From Thiorhodococcus minor (GTDB lineage: Bacteria > Pseudomonadota > Gammaproteobacteria > Chromatiales > Chromatiaceae), in contig NZ_JAAIJQ010000013.1 in the NCBI RefSeq assembly GCF_010820565.1, positions 23,955-87,954 on the forward strand: a DNA stretch of 64,000 nt, written 5' to 3'. Positions 51,050 to 58,356 of the stretch are shown in pieces (position 1 is the stretch's first letter; every line of letters begins with the position of its first letter). The translations under genes and the position numbers were made by a program. Under the pieces are notes generated by a model that searched no databases, was not told the origin of the DNA, and saw only the letters and a program-made list of their open reading frames with translations.

Positions 51050-51932
51050 AGCGATGCGCTGGGCGCTCTATCGGCCTGGGCTCACGCTCAAGGCCAAGGT
51101 GGTCCTGATCGCGTTGGCGGATTGCTGCAAGGACCGGGGTAGTGGCAATACCTGTTGGCCAGGTGCAGAGCATCTGATGAGCGTCACGGGGCTTTCACAC
51201 AGCAGCGTTTCCCGCGCCATTAAGGAGCTGGCCAGCACAAAGCCGCCGACGATCTTATGTGACTACACCTTGGGAAAGACGACACGCTACACCCTTCCGG
51301 TCGATGATGCGGAGGTCAAAACGCACACGAAAAGCGCACGAATGAGCGAGGATGAACCGCACCAACTTGGTGCGGATGCGTGCCTATCGGATGCTGACCA
51401 TGGTCAGGCTGACCAGGGTAGTATGGTCAATCTGACTAGGGGGTATGGTCAGGCTGACCAGGGTGGGTATAGTCAGGCTGACCAGGGGTATAGTCAGCCT
51501 GACTACCGAACCAGTAAAGAACCAGTAAATAACCCCCTAGGGGGAAGAGAGAGAGAGTCTTCTTCCCGCGCGCGTGAGATTTCCGAGTCCGCAAGTAAGA
51601 CTCTCTCTCAGACCCCCGAGGGGGAGTGTTCACACGATCAGGCCGTGCACATCGACGCGGTGACGCTCGACTGGCAAGAGATCGCCCGAGCGCTTCGACC
51701 CGACATCGCAGCAAAGCCAACCTGGGAGAAATTCCGGGTCTACCACCAGAGCCAAACCCTCACCGCCGAGGAGTGGGACGCACGGTGGCGCCTGTGGATT
51801 TTGCGCGAGCGAAATAATTGCCAATCGAGTGCTATACTTGCTTACAGCAATAATCCAGCACCCGGACGCTTGACCGCCATGCTCGGCGGTCAGGCCATCG
51901 ACGCCACCCGCTACGAGGTCATTGAGCAATGA
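51039..51932 (+). CDS. O-like replication protein with repeats in the gene
   Basis: 297 residues. The N-terminus (MSFEAMRWALYRPGLTLKAKVVLIALAD, then GAEHLMSVTGLSHSSVSRAIKEL) is a winged-helix domain like those of phage replication initiators. The middle (about residues 120-160) is repetitive and polar (GQADQG units) because the DNA there carries five iteron-like repeats. Then an acidic/Ser-rich linker and a C-terminal domain (WEKFRVYHQSQTLTAEEWDARW) follow. Lambda O also carries its origin inside its gene, so an initiator role is reasonable inference. Confidence 0.7.
   Translation: MSFEAMRWALYRPGLTLKAKVVLIALADCCKDRGSGNTCWPGAEHLMSVTGLSHSSVSRAIKELASTKPPTILCDYTLGKTTRYTLPVDDAEVKTHTKSARMSEDEPHQLGADACLSDADHGQADQGSMVNLTRGYGQADQGGYSQADQGYSQPDYRTSKEPVNNPLGGRERESSSRAREISESASKTLSQTPEGECSHDQAVHIDAVTLDWQEIARALRPDIAAKPTWEKFRVYHQSQTLTAEEWDARWRLWILRERNNCQSSAILAYSNNPAPGRLTAMLGGQAIDATRYEVIEQ
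51401..51544 (+). repeat. Five iteron-like dyad repeats with adjacent AT-rich repeats, candidate origin
   Basis: Dyad TGGTCAGGCTGACCA or close variants occur at 51401, 51424, 51446, 51470 and 51491 (15 bp each; period 21-24 bp). They are followed by two tandem GAACCAGTAAA copies (51508-51529) and a 12-bp palindrome of five C, TA, five G (51533-51544). This resembles an iteron array beside an unwinding region. All of it is inside the O-like gene. Confidence 0.65.
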
Positions 51933-52633
51933 ACACCAGCGACGCCCACGCGTTCGAGACCGAACTCCTCGGTCTGCTGGAGCTCTACGGCAAGCCCGCG
52001 CCGACCGACGCCGCCCTGGCGTTGTGGTGGCGCACCCTGGAGCCGTTCCCGTGGTCCGTGGTCAGCCGCGCGCTGAGCCTGCATGCAGCCGAGTGCCAGT
52101 TCGCACCCACGCCGGCCGATCTGGTCGGACGCATCCGCGCCCTGGATGGACGGCCCGCGCCCGAGGAGGCGTGGTCGATCGCGGTCGAGGCGACGGACGA
52201 GGCCGCGACGGTGGTCTGGACGGGCGAGATGGCCGAAGCCTGGGGCGTAGCTCAGCCGATCCTGGAGGCGGGCGACAAGGTGGGCGCCCGCCAAGCCTTC
52301 GTCGCGACTTATGCGCGTCTGGTGGCCGATGCGCGCCGGACACTGGTCCCGGCCGCCTGGCGAGCAAGTCTGGGGCACGACCCCGAGCGGCGCACCGAGG
52401 CGTTGACCCGCGCGGTCGAGCAGGGCCGGCTGCCGCATCAGCACGCCGCCGCGCTCCTGCCACCGCCCAAGCCGAATGGCGAGATCGCCGCCGTTGCGGG
52501 ATTACTCGCTGGCAACGTCCATCGGCTTCCTGACTTGCAGGCTCGCAACGCGCGCCGGTTCGTCGCGACAGTGCGCGCGGCACTGGCGGGCCAAGAGCCG
52601 CCCCGGAGCGAGGAGGCGTCCGAGAGCGCCTGA
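51929..52633 (+). CDS. Putative replication partner protein of the element
   Basis: 234 residues, ATGA overlap with the O-like gene. The fold is not recognised; the sequence is helical with an Ala-rich C-terminus and KPNGEIAAVAGLLAGNVHRLPD. Position just after an O-like gene suggests a helicase-loader (P-like) role. Its early segment APTDAALALWWRTLEPFPWSVV resembles short phage replication proteins, but I cannot prove homology. Confidence 0.6.
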   Translation: MNTSDAHAFETELLGLLELYGKPAPTDAALALWWRTLEPFPWSVVSRALSLHAAECQFAPTPADLVGRIRALDGRPAPEEAWSIAVEATDEAATVVWTGEMAEAWGVAQPILEAGDKVGARQAFVATYARLVADARRTLVPAAWRASLGHDPERRTEALTRAVEQGRLPHQHAAALLPPPKPNGEIAAVAGLLAGNVHRLPDLQARNARRFVATVRAALAGQEPPRSEEASESA

Positions 52634-52751
52634 GCGCATCTCAGCGTGCCCACGTTAATTGCTCACAGATGCGAATACATTCTTCCCGCAATCACCCTGG
52701 AGAGCCGTACAGCGCCGCTGAGGAGCATTTCCAGAACGAGGCTCAAGCGAG

Positions 52752-53042
52752 ATGAGGGCAACGACAGCGACCGAGCAGAGCACCTACACCGCCGGCTCGA
52801 TCCGCATCCTGAGCGAGCTGGATGCCTCCGAGCGGTTCGCCTTTGCGCGAGCGGCCGAGCTGGCGACGCTCTACCCCGAGTGGCCCCAGGCCTTCATCGC
52901 GCGGATGGTCGAAGCGTGTCACCTGTCCGGCTGGCCAGTGGAGCTGGCCGAACAGCGCTACCTCGCCGGGGATGCCTCGGTATTGCCGACCCGGGAGTTT
53001 CACGCCTGCTACGCGGAGTTGCAGCGGGAGGCGCGCCCATGA
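52752..53042 (+). CDS. Unknown small protein of the element
   Basis: 96 residues with no recognised domain. Mostly helical and acidic (ILSELDASERFAFARAAELA). The start ATG 52752 has only a weak ribosome site; 118 bp separates it from the previous gene. Its last four bases (ATGA) overlap the start of the next gene, so the small genes are coupled. Function unknown. Confidence 0.6.
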   Translation: MRATTATEQSTYTAGSIRILSELDASERFAFARAAELATLYPEWPQAFIARMVEACHLSGWPVELAEQRYLAGDASVLPTREFHACYAELQREARP

Positions 53043-53326
53043 GCGACGCCTGGCGCGGGGTCTTCCAGCTCGCCGCCGACACGCACTCAGGGGCAGTGGG
53101 ACCGCTGGCCGCAACGCCCGAGTGTGCCTCGCCCGAGGGCTACCGCGCCCTGCTCCGCCGGCGCTACCGCAACTGCCCCGACGTGCGGCAGCAACTCGCC
53201 GTCCTGGCCCGGCACCTGGCCGGTGGGTCCGCGCGCGCACCGCTGCCGATCACCGGACCTTACGCGGACGAGGCGCGCGAGATCCTGAACGCCATCTACA
53301 ACCAGCCCCAGGAGGGCCAGCCATGA
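53039..53326 (+). CDS. Unknown small protein of the element
   Basis: 95 residues: MSDAWRGVFQLAADTHSGAV at the N-terminus, Arg-rich middle (ALLRRRYRNCPDVRQQ) and a C-terminus DEAREILNAIYNQPQEGQP. No family recognised. ATGA overlaps at both ends tie it to the genes on either side. A short cluster of tightly coupled orphan genes before a nuclease is typical of accessory DNA. Confidence 0.6.
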   Translation: MSDAWRGVFQLAADTHSGAVGPLAATPECASPEGYRALLRRRYRNCPDVRQQLAVLARHLAGGSARAPLPITGPYADEAREILNAIYNQPQEGQP

Positions 53327-53571
53327 GCCGCCGTGCCTTTCGCCTGACGCCGGTCGAGCCGCGGGAGCGAGACATCCAGGACGCGATCCTGCGCTACCTC
53401 GCCGTCGACCGGCGAGTGGCCTGGGCCAAGCGCTTCAACACCGGGGCGCATGTCGTTGAGGGACGCGACAAGCAGGGCAAGCCGAAGCGGCTCGCCTCCT
53501 CGAAGCTGCCGAGAGTCCACGCCGCAAGCAGCGCTATCCCTGGCTGCATGATTTCATTCGCCTGGGGTTGA
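53323..53571 (+). pseudogene. Truncated VRR-NUC-like nuclease gene
   Basis: Open frame of 82 codons. The first 56 residues (ERDIQDAILRYLAVDRRVAW AKRFNTGAHVVEGRDK, in two segments) look like the start of a VRR-NUC endonuclease. The active-site half (the PD...ExK region) is missing. After codon 56 (about 53490) the reading frame enters integrase sequence out of frame (LASSKLPRVH onward) and stops at 53571. The gene was truncated by a deletion. Confidence 0.75.
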
Positions 53572-54069
53572 ACTCGGGATTGCGCCCGGGGGAAATGCTG
53601 TGGCTGGAGTGGCGGCGGGTCGACCTTCAAGGTGGGTGCATCACCTTCGAGGCCGCCCGCCCAGGAGCACCAAAGACGGGACAGAAGAACGGCAAGCCGG
53701 GGCGCGTACCGCTGAACCAGGAAGCTCGAGAAGCGATCCTAGCACGCGCGCGCTTCAGGGCGGAATATTGCCCTGCGTCGCCGTGGGTTTTTTGCCGGAA
53801 GGATGGCAGCCGGATTGAAAGCGTGAAGAAGGGGTTTGCCGCGTGTGTAGCAGACGCCGAACTGAGCGAAGTGCATCCTCACGACTTGAGGCGCACGTTC
53901 GGGTCTTGGCTTGTTCAAGCAGGAGTCGGCATCGAGCGGGTTTCTGGATTGCTCCGGCATGGAGATGTCGCAATCACGGCCCGCGTCTATGCGCATCTTC
54001 GACCCGACGATTTAGCCTCGGCAGCCGCGATTCTCGACCGCCCGAAGCAGCCTCAACCGCCGGTGCACT

Positions 54070-54088
54070 TGCACACTGATTTGCACAC
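54070..54088 (+). repeat. 19-bp repeat at the right end of the element
   Basis: Second copy of TGCACACTGATTTGCACAC, inside the 3' end of the integrase remnant. Preceded by GTGCACT, a possible third partial unit. Together with the left copy it flanks the element, about 70 bp (right) and 100 bp (left) from the cores. Confidence 0.65.
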
Positions 54089-54111
54089 TAACCCGAAAAG
54101 CCAGGGAGCAG

Positions 54112-54138
54112 AAAAGAAAAAGCCGGCGTTAACCGGCT
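54112..54138 (-). terminator. Element-borne terminator for the tRNA array
   Basis: On the minus strand AGCCGG-TTAACG-CCGGCT is followed by TTTTTCTTTT, a textbook Rho-independent terminator 19 bp downstream of the tRNA-Lys CCA. It overlaps the end of the integrase frame. It replaces the native terminator at 49716-49749 that insertion moved 4.4 kb away. Confidence 0.8.
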
Positions 54139-54156
54139 GATTCTATTCTTCATATT

Positions 54157-54205
54157 TGGTGGGCCGTGTAGGATTCGAACCTACGACCAATGGATTAAGA
54201 GTCCA
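54157..54205. repeat. Right attachment-site repeat (3' end of tRNA-Lys)
   Basis: Right 49-bp copy of the attachment core, forming the 3' portion of the functional tRNA-Lys gene. Identical to 49755-49803. Confidence 0.95.
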
Positions 54206-54232
54206 CTGCTCTACCAGCTGAGCTAACGGCCC
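54157..54232 (-). tRNA. tRNA-Lys (CTT), restored at the insertion site
   Basis: 76-nt cloverleaf with encoded CCA. The anticodon is CTT in GGACTCTTAATCC. The 3' 49 bp is contributed by the element. 5' end at 54232. Last gene of the Pro-Arg-His-Lys array. Confidence 0.97.
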
Positions 54233-54283
54233 TGTAAGCTGAGGCGACTGGCTAGCGACTGCACTGCCAGCTGCCGATAAAAT

Positions 54284-54360
54284 TGGGGTGGACGATGGGG
54301 CTCGAACCCACGACCACTGGAACCACAATCCAGCGCTCTACCAACTGAGCTACGTCCACC
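54284..54360 (-). tRNA. tRNA-His (GTG)
   Basis: 77-nt tRNA with encoded CCA; anticodon GTG in GGATTGTGGTTCC. The extra 5' G needed for histidine identity is encoded at position 54360. Confidence 0.97.
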
Positions 54361-54441
54361 ATAGAACCAAACAAATTGGCATCCTGCTGCCATTTTACCG
54401 TAACTTGCCAAGTCCTGGTAAGCAACGGATTGCCTCGCTTT

Positions 54442-54518
<77 letters not shown>

Positions 54519-54577
54519 TTAACTGGGCGCAGTCGCGGCGCGGCTCGCGCCCGCGGAGGCTGCCTGGTTGGCGTGTT

Positions 54578-54654
54578 TGGTCGGGGTAGAGGGATTCGAA
54601 CCCCCGACATCCTGCTCCCAAAGCAGGCGCGCTACCAGACTGCGCTATACCCCG
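54578..54654 (-). tRNA. tRNA-Pro (TGG)
   Basis: 77-nt tRNA with encoded CCA; anticodon TGG in TGCTTTGGGAGCA. First gene of the array on the minus strand; its promoter must lie between it and folD. Confidence 0.96.
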
Positions 54655-54861
54655 GCTTCGGATGATCCATGCATTGCCACCTGCTTTGAGAGTGGCCCGG
54701 AACCGAAGACCGCGAAGTTTACGGAGGGAGCCGTAGCACGTCAAGACCGATCTGCGCACGCCGCGCGAAGGCGGGGGCGTCGCAATCAGGGCACCCCGAG
54801 CATTCCGTCGACCGCGACGAGTCGCTATCATACTGTTCTTTATGGGACATGCAGGTTAGCT

Positions 54862-55719
54862 ATGAGCGCAGCAATACTCGACGGCAAGGCCATCGCGGCG
54901 AAGATTCGGGCCGACATCAAGACATGCGTGGAGCATCTCGTCGCGAACGGCGGCAAGGCGCCCGGGCTTGCCGTGGTGCTAGTGGGCGAGAATCCCGCCT
55001 CTCAGGTCTATGTGCGAAACAAGCGCAAGGCATGCGCGGAGGTCGGCTTCTACTCAGAGCTGCACGAGCTTGCCGCGACGACCTCGCAGGACGAGCTCGA
55101 GGCCCTGATCGACCGACTCAATGCCGACCCCAAGATCGACGGCATCCTCGTCCAGCTCCCCTTGCCGCAGCAGCTCGACGAGACGGCGATCACCGAGCGC
55201 ATCCTCCCCACCAAGGATGTCGATGGCTTCCATCCGTATAACGTCGGCCGCCTAGTGCAGCGCATCCCCTTGCTGCGCCCCTGCACCCCCAAGGGCATCA
55301 TGACCATGCTGGAGCACACGGGACACTCGCTGGAAGGACTCGACGCCGTGGTCATCGGCCAATCCAACATCGTCGGGCGCCCCATGGCAATGGAGCTGCT
55401 CGCATCCAAGTGTACGGTCACCATCTGCCATAGCCGCACCAAGGACCTTGCCGACAAGGCCCGGGGCGCCGATATCCTGGTCGCTGCTGTGGGGCGTCCG
55501 GCATTCGTGCCAGGAGACTGGGTCAAGGAAGGCGCTATCGTTATTGATGTCGGCATCAATCGCGGCGCCGACGGCAAGCTCATCGGCGACGTCGATTTCA
55601 CCTCCTGCCGCGAGCGCGCCTCCTGGATCACGCCAGTCCCCGGCGGCGTCGGCCCCATGACCATCGCAACACTGCTGCAGAACACCTTGCAGGCAGCGGA
55701 TCTACACGCAGCCGCATAG
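54862..55719 (+). CDS. folD: Bifunctional methylenetetrahydrofolate dehydrogenase/cyclohydrolase
   Basis: Interconverts 5,10-methylene- and 10-formyl-THF in one-carbon metabolism. The segments [45 protein letters not shown] and [15 protein letters not shown] are family signatures. ATG 54862 gives 285 residues; the frame upstream to 54568 runs back through tRNA-Pro and is not coding. Confidence 0.97.
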   Translation: MSAAILDGKAIAAKIRADIKTCVEHLVANGGKAPGLAVVLVGENPASQVYVRNKRKACAEVGFYSELHELAATTSQDELEALIDRLNADPKIDGILVQLPLPQQLDETAITERILPTKDVDGFHPYNVGRLVQRIPLLRPCTPKGIMTMLEHTGHSLEGLDAVVIGQSNIVGRPMAMELLASKCTVTICHSRTKDLADKARGADILVAAVGRPAFVPGDWVKEGAIVIDVGINRGADGKLIGDVDFTSCRERASWITPVPGGVGPMTIATLLQNTLQAADLHAAA

Positions 55720-55845
55720 AAGGCCAAGCCGTATCGGCCGCGGTCGGGCTCCGCGCCGAGCCCATCGAGCTGCGCCCGGAGACATCGAGGGCGTTGACAA
55801 CCAGCACCGCCGCCGCTCCGCGCAGAGCTGCAGGGGGACAGAGGC

Positions 55846-56283
55846 ATGATCGAGCAGGCGTTGACCTGGACCGAGCATCACGAAGATGTCCTGCTGTGGA
55901 TCGGCGGCGTCTCGCTGCTGATCTGCATCCTGTCCGTCTTGGCACTCCCCTTTCTCGCGGCACTCATCCCCGAGAACTACTTCGCTGATCCCGCGCGCCA
56001 CCGCCCACCCCTGCGCCGCCGCCATCCCGCGGTCTACATCGCGATCAGAGCGGCGAAGAACGCGCTTGGCTGGCTGCTCGTCATCGCAGGGATCCTCATG
56101 CTCGTGCTCCCCGGGCAAGGCCTGCTGACGATCCTGATGGGACTCGTGCTCAGCGACTTCCCAGGCAAATTCGCGCTGGAGCGCAGGCTTGCCAGCAGCG
56201 CGAAGATCATGGGGGGCATCAATTGGCTGCGCCGCCGCGCCGGCCGGCCACCCCTGCAAGCACCGGCGGCAACACTGGATTGA
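55846..56283 (+). CDS. PGPGW-family transmembrane protein
   Basis: 145 residues with two TM segments (residues 17-40 and 70-100). The loop LPGQGLLTILMGLVLSDFPG matches the PGPGW family of small membrane proteins; function is unknown. It follows folD by 126 bp and could be part of its transcript. Confidence 0.8.
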   Translation: MIEQALTWTEHHEDVLLWIGGVSLLICILSVLALPFLAALIPENYFADPARHRPPLRRRHPAVYIAIRAAKNALGWLLVIAGILMLVLPGQGLLTILMGLVLSDFPGKFALERRLASSAKIMGGINWLRRRAGRPPLQAPAATLD

Positions 56284-56309
56284 TCGCGCCCCGACGAGAT
56301 CGAGCACCA

Positions 56310-57143
56310 ATGCGCGAGGAGATCCCGAGCCCTATGACCGGCGCGGCAGCCTTCGAGCGCTACGTCGGAATCGACTATTCGGGGGCCGAGACCCCAACCT
56401 CCAGCCTCAAGGGTCTGCGCGTCTACGTGGCGCAACAGGGCATCGCGCCAAGCGAGCTCCCTCCACCGCCCAGCCCCAGGAAGTATTGGACGCGACGAGG
56501 AATCGCCGAATGGCTGCTCGAGCTACTTGCCGAGCCCGCTCCAACCCTGGTCGGTATCGACCACGCCTTCTCTTTTCCGATCAGGTATTTCGAGACCCAT
56601 CACCTCGAGCCCGACTGGTCGAGCTTTCTCAAAGACTTTCGCACGCACTGGCCAACGGATGGCGACAACATCGACGTCGACTGCGTCCGCGATGGCTTCG
56701 CCGGCGACGGCGCGGCCCGGATGGGCAGTGCAAAATGGCGCCGCGTCACGGAAACCCTCTGCAAGGCGAAATCCGTCTTCCACTTCGACGTACCAGGCTC
56801 GGTCGCAAAGTCCACCCATGCAGGCTTACCTTGGCTGCTGCTACTCAGGGAGCAACTCGGAAGCCAGCTGCACTTCTGGCCCTTCGATGGCTGGGCGATT
56901 CCGCGCGGCCACTCGGCGATCGCCGAGGTCTACCCCTCACTCTGGAGCAAGGCCTTGCCAAGGGAAGATCGGACGCCCGACCAGCACGACGCCTATGCCG
57001 TGACGGCCATGCTGGAGCGACTGGATCGCAGCGGCGACATCGCGAAGCTATGGGAGCCTGCACTCACGCCACAGGAGCGGGCAGTCGCGCAGGTCGAGGG
57101 GTGGATTCTCGGCGTGATGCCGACGACGGGCGGCAGCCGATAG
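56310..57143 (+). CDS. DUF429-like protein (predicted RNase H fold)
   Basis: About 277 residues. YVGIDYSGAETP, TLVGIDHAFSFP, AEVYPSLW and DQHDAYAV form the Asp/Glu pattern seen in DUF429/predicted RNase H-like proteins. Activity is unproven. ATG 56310 or 56334 may be used. The frame reaches back into the preceding gene, with no evidence for an earlier start. Confidence 0.7.
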   Translation: MREEIPSPMTGAAAFERYVGIDYSGAETPTSSLKGLRVYVAQQGIAPSELPPPPSPRKYWTRRGIAEWLLELLAEPAPTLVGIDHAFSFPIRYFETHHLEPDWSSFLKDFRTHWPTDGDNIDVDCVRDGFAGDGAARMGSAKWRRVTETLCKAKSVFHFDVPGSVAKSTHAGLPWLLLLREQLGSQLHFWPFDGWAIPRGHSAIAEVYPSLWSKALPREDRTPDQHDAYAVTAMLERLDRSGDIAKLWEPALTPQERAVAQVEGWILGVMPTTGGSR

Positions 57144-57183
57144 AGAGGTCGCCCTAATGCTGCCGTGGAAGACTGAGCTTGAA

Positions 57184-57274
57184 TGGCGGAGAGGGTGGGA
57201 TTCGAACCCACGATAGGCTATTAACCTATACACACTTTCCAGGCGTGCTCCTTAAGCCACTCGGACACCTCTCC
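57184..57274 (-). tRNA. tRNA-Ser (GGA)
   Basis: 91-nt class II tRNA with a long variable arm and encoded CCA. The anticodon is GGA in CTGGAAAG. On the opposite strand to the DUF429-like gene, with its 3' end close to that gene's end. Confidence 0.95.
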
Positions 57275-57448
57275 GGAGAATGACGTCGCCGGGCGCTTTG
57301 GCCGTTCGAAACGGGGGCGCGCGACCTTCCCTGTCGTTCAAGAGCGCGGAAAGATACATGAGATCCGCCCCGGTTTCAAATCCGACATCGCCCACGCGCC
57401 CGCCGCATAATAGCGCGACTCCAGCAGCAGCCATATTCGAGCCCAGCC

Positions 57449-58282
57449 GTGCCCGCACGCCAGCAAGTCTCTCCACCCCAAATTGCCGATCAGGTCGACC
57501 GCCACCGCCTTTACGAGCTCGCGGTCCAGAGCCCGAGCGCCGAGGTAGACTTAGTCGACCGCACATTTAGGATGCTGCGCGGCCGCAGCGCGCGACTGCT
57601 GCGTGAGGATTTCTGCGGGACAGGGGCGGTTTGCTGCGAATGGGTCCGGCGACGCCGCACGAATCGCGCCTGGGGACTGGACCTGGACGCCGAGGTGCTC
57701 GACTGGGGCCTTCAGCACAATGTCGCCGCGCTCGACGAGGCCGCCCGCGCGCGCGTCGCGCTTCGGCAGGCCGACGTGCTCGAGCCCCAAGCGCAGCCAG
57801 TGGACATGGTGCTCGCCATGAATTTCAGCTACTGGCTGCTGCGGCGCCGCTCAGCCATCCTGAGCTACTTTCGGCGTGTCCGGGAGTCGCTGCGCGAGGA
57901 CGGCGTGCTCTTCCTCGACGCCTACGGCGGCTACGACGCCTTTCGGGTCTTGAGCGAGGAGCGGCGCGTCAGCGATCCGGACGGGCGCGACTTCACTTAC
58001 GTGTGGGACCAAACCGCCTATGACCCGATCTCCGGCCGACTGCAGTGCGACATCCATTTCCGCTTCGATGACGGCTCGGGCCTGGAGCGCGCCTTCAGCT
58101 ACGACTGGCGGCTTTGGACGCTGCCCGAGATCCGCGAGCTGCTCGCGGAGGCCGGGTTTGCCAGGACGCTCGTCTACTGGCAGGGCTGGGACGAGGACGA
58201 CGAGCCGGACGGCAACTTCTTGCCGGTCGAGACCGGCGAGCCGGACGCCGGTTGGATCGCCTATCTCTCCGCCGAGAAATGA
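57449..58282 (+). CDS. Class I SAM-dependent methyltransferase
   Basis: 277 residues with GTG start. REDFCGTGAVCCEWVRR is the SAM-binding loop region, GLDLDAEVLDW the acidic loop after beta-2, and VDMVLAMNFSYWLL motif post I. ITLF-like C-terminal half is RFDDGSGLERAFSYDWRLW. The substrate is unknown. It starts 174 bp downstream of tRNA-Ser. Confidence 0.8.
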   Translation: MPARQQVSPPQIADQVDRHRLYELAVQSPSAEVDLVDRTFRMLRGRSARLLREDFCGTGAVCCEWVRRRRTNRAWGLDLDAEVLDWGLQHNVAALDEAARARVALRQADVLEPQAQPVDMVLAMNFSYWLLRRRSAILSYFRRVRESLREDGVLFLDAYGGYDAFRVLSEERRVSDPDGRDFTYVWDQTAYDPISGRLQCDIHFRFDDGSGLERAFSYDWRLWTLPEIRELLAEAGFARTLVYWQGWDEDDEPDGNFLPVETGEPDAGWIAYLSAEK

Positions 58283-58356
58283 GCCAGCCCCGGCCACTCA
58301 GCGGATCGGGGTGAAGAACAGCACACGGGGCGCGCGCCCATGCCGCTCCGCCCGAG

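Larger units (their letters stand above)
53490..54140 (+). pseudogene. Tyrosine integrase, catalytic half only
   Basis: In the third frame the integrase begins abruptly (ARLLEAAESPRRKQRYPWLHDF) and runs to the stop at 54140. Catalytic residues remain: Arg in GLRPGE, Lys/Arg in GKPGRVPL, HDLRR, RHGD and Tyr in RVYAHL. The arm-binding and core-binding N-terminal half (about 170-200 residues) is missing, with no start but TTG 53568. It lies next to the intact tRNA and ends beside attR, as an integrase should. Unable to recombine in this form. Confidence 0.85.
49755..54205. mobile_element. 4.45-kb integrative element in tRNA-Lys(CTT), defective
   Basis: Bounded by 49-bp direct repeats of the tRNA-Lys 3' end, with the integrase remnant next to the intact tRNA, the standard layout of a tRNA-inserted element. 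Gene content is divergent XRE regulators, a winged-helix protein, an O-like replication protein, a putative partner, two unknowns, the start of a VRR-NUC-like gene and the catalytic half of a tyrosine integrase. There are no capsid, tail, conjugation or cargo genes. It may be a satellite or cryptic plasmid-like element. The 3'-end fusion suggests a deletion has immobilised it. Confidence 0.9.

Noticed and set aside
51401..51505. CRISPR array
   Set aside because: The repeats are 15 bp at 21-24 bp spacing, lie inside a gene, and are dyad-symmetric; there are no spacers of 30-40 bp and no cas genes.
52646..53326. 226-codon plus frame covering the two small element genes
   Set aside because: Its first 130 codons cross the coupled 96-residue gene in another frame; the ATGA-linked start at 53039 fits better.
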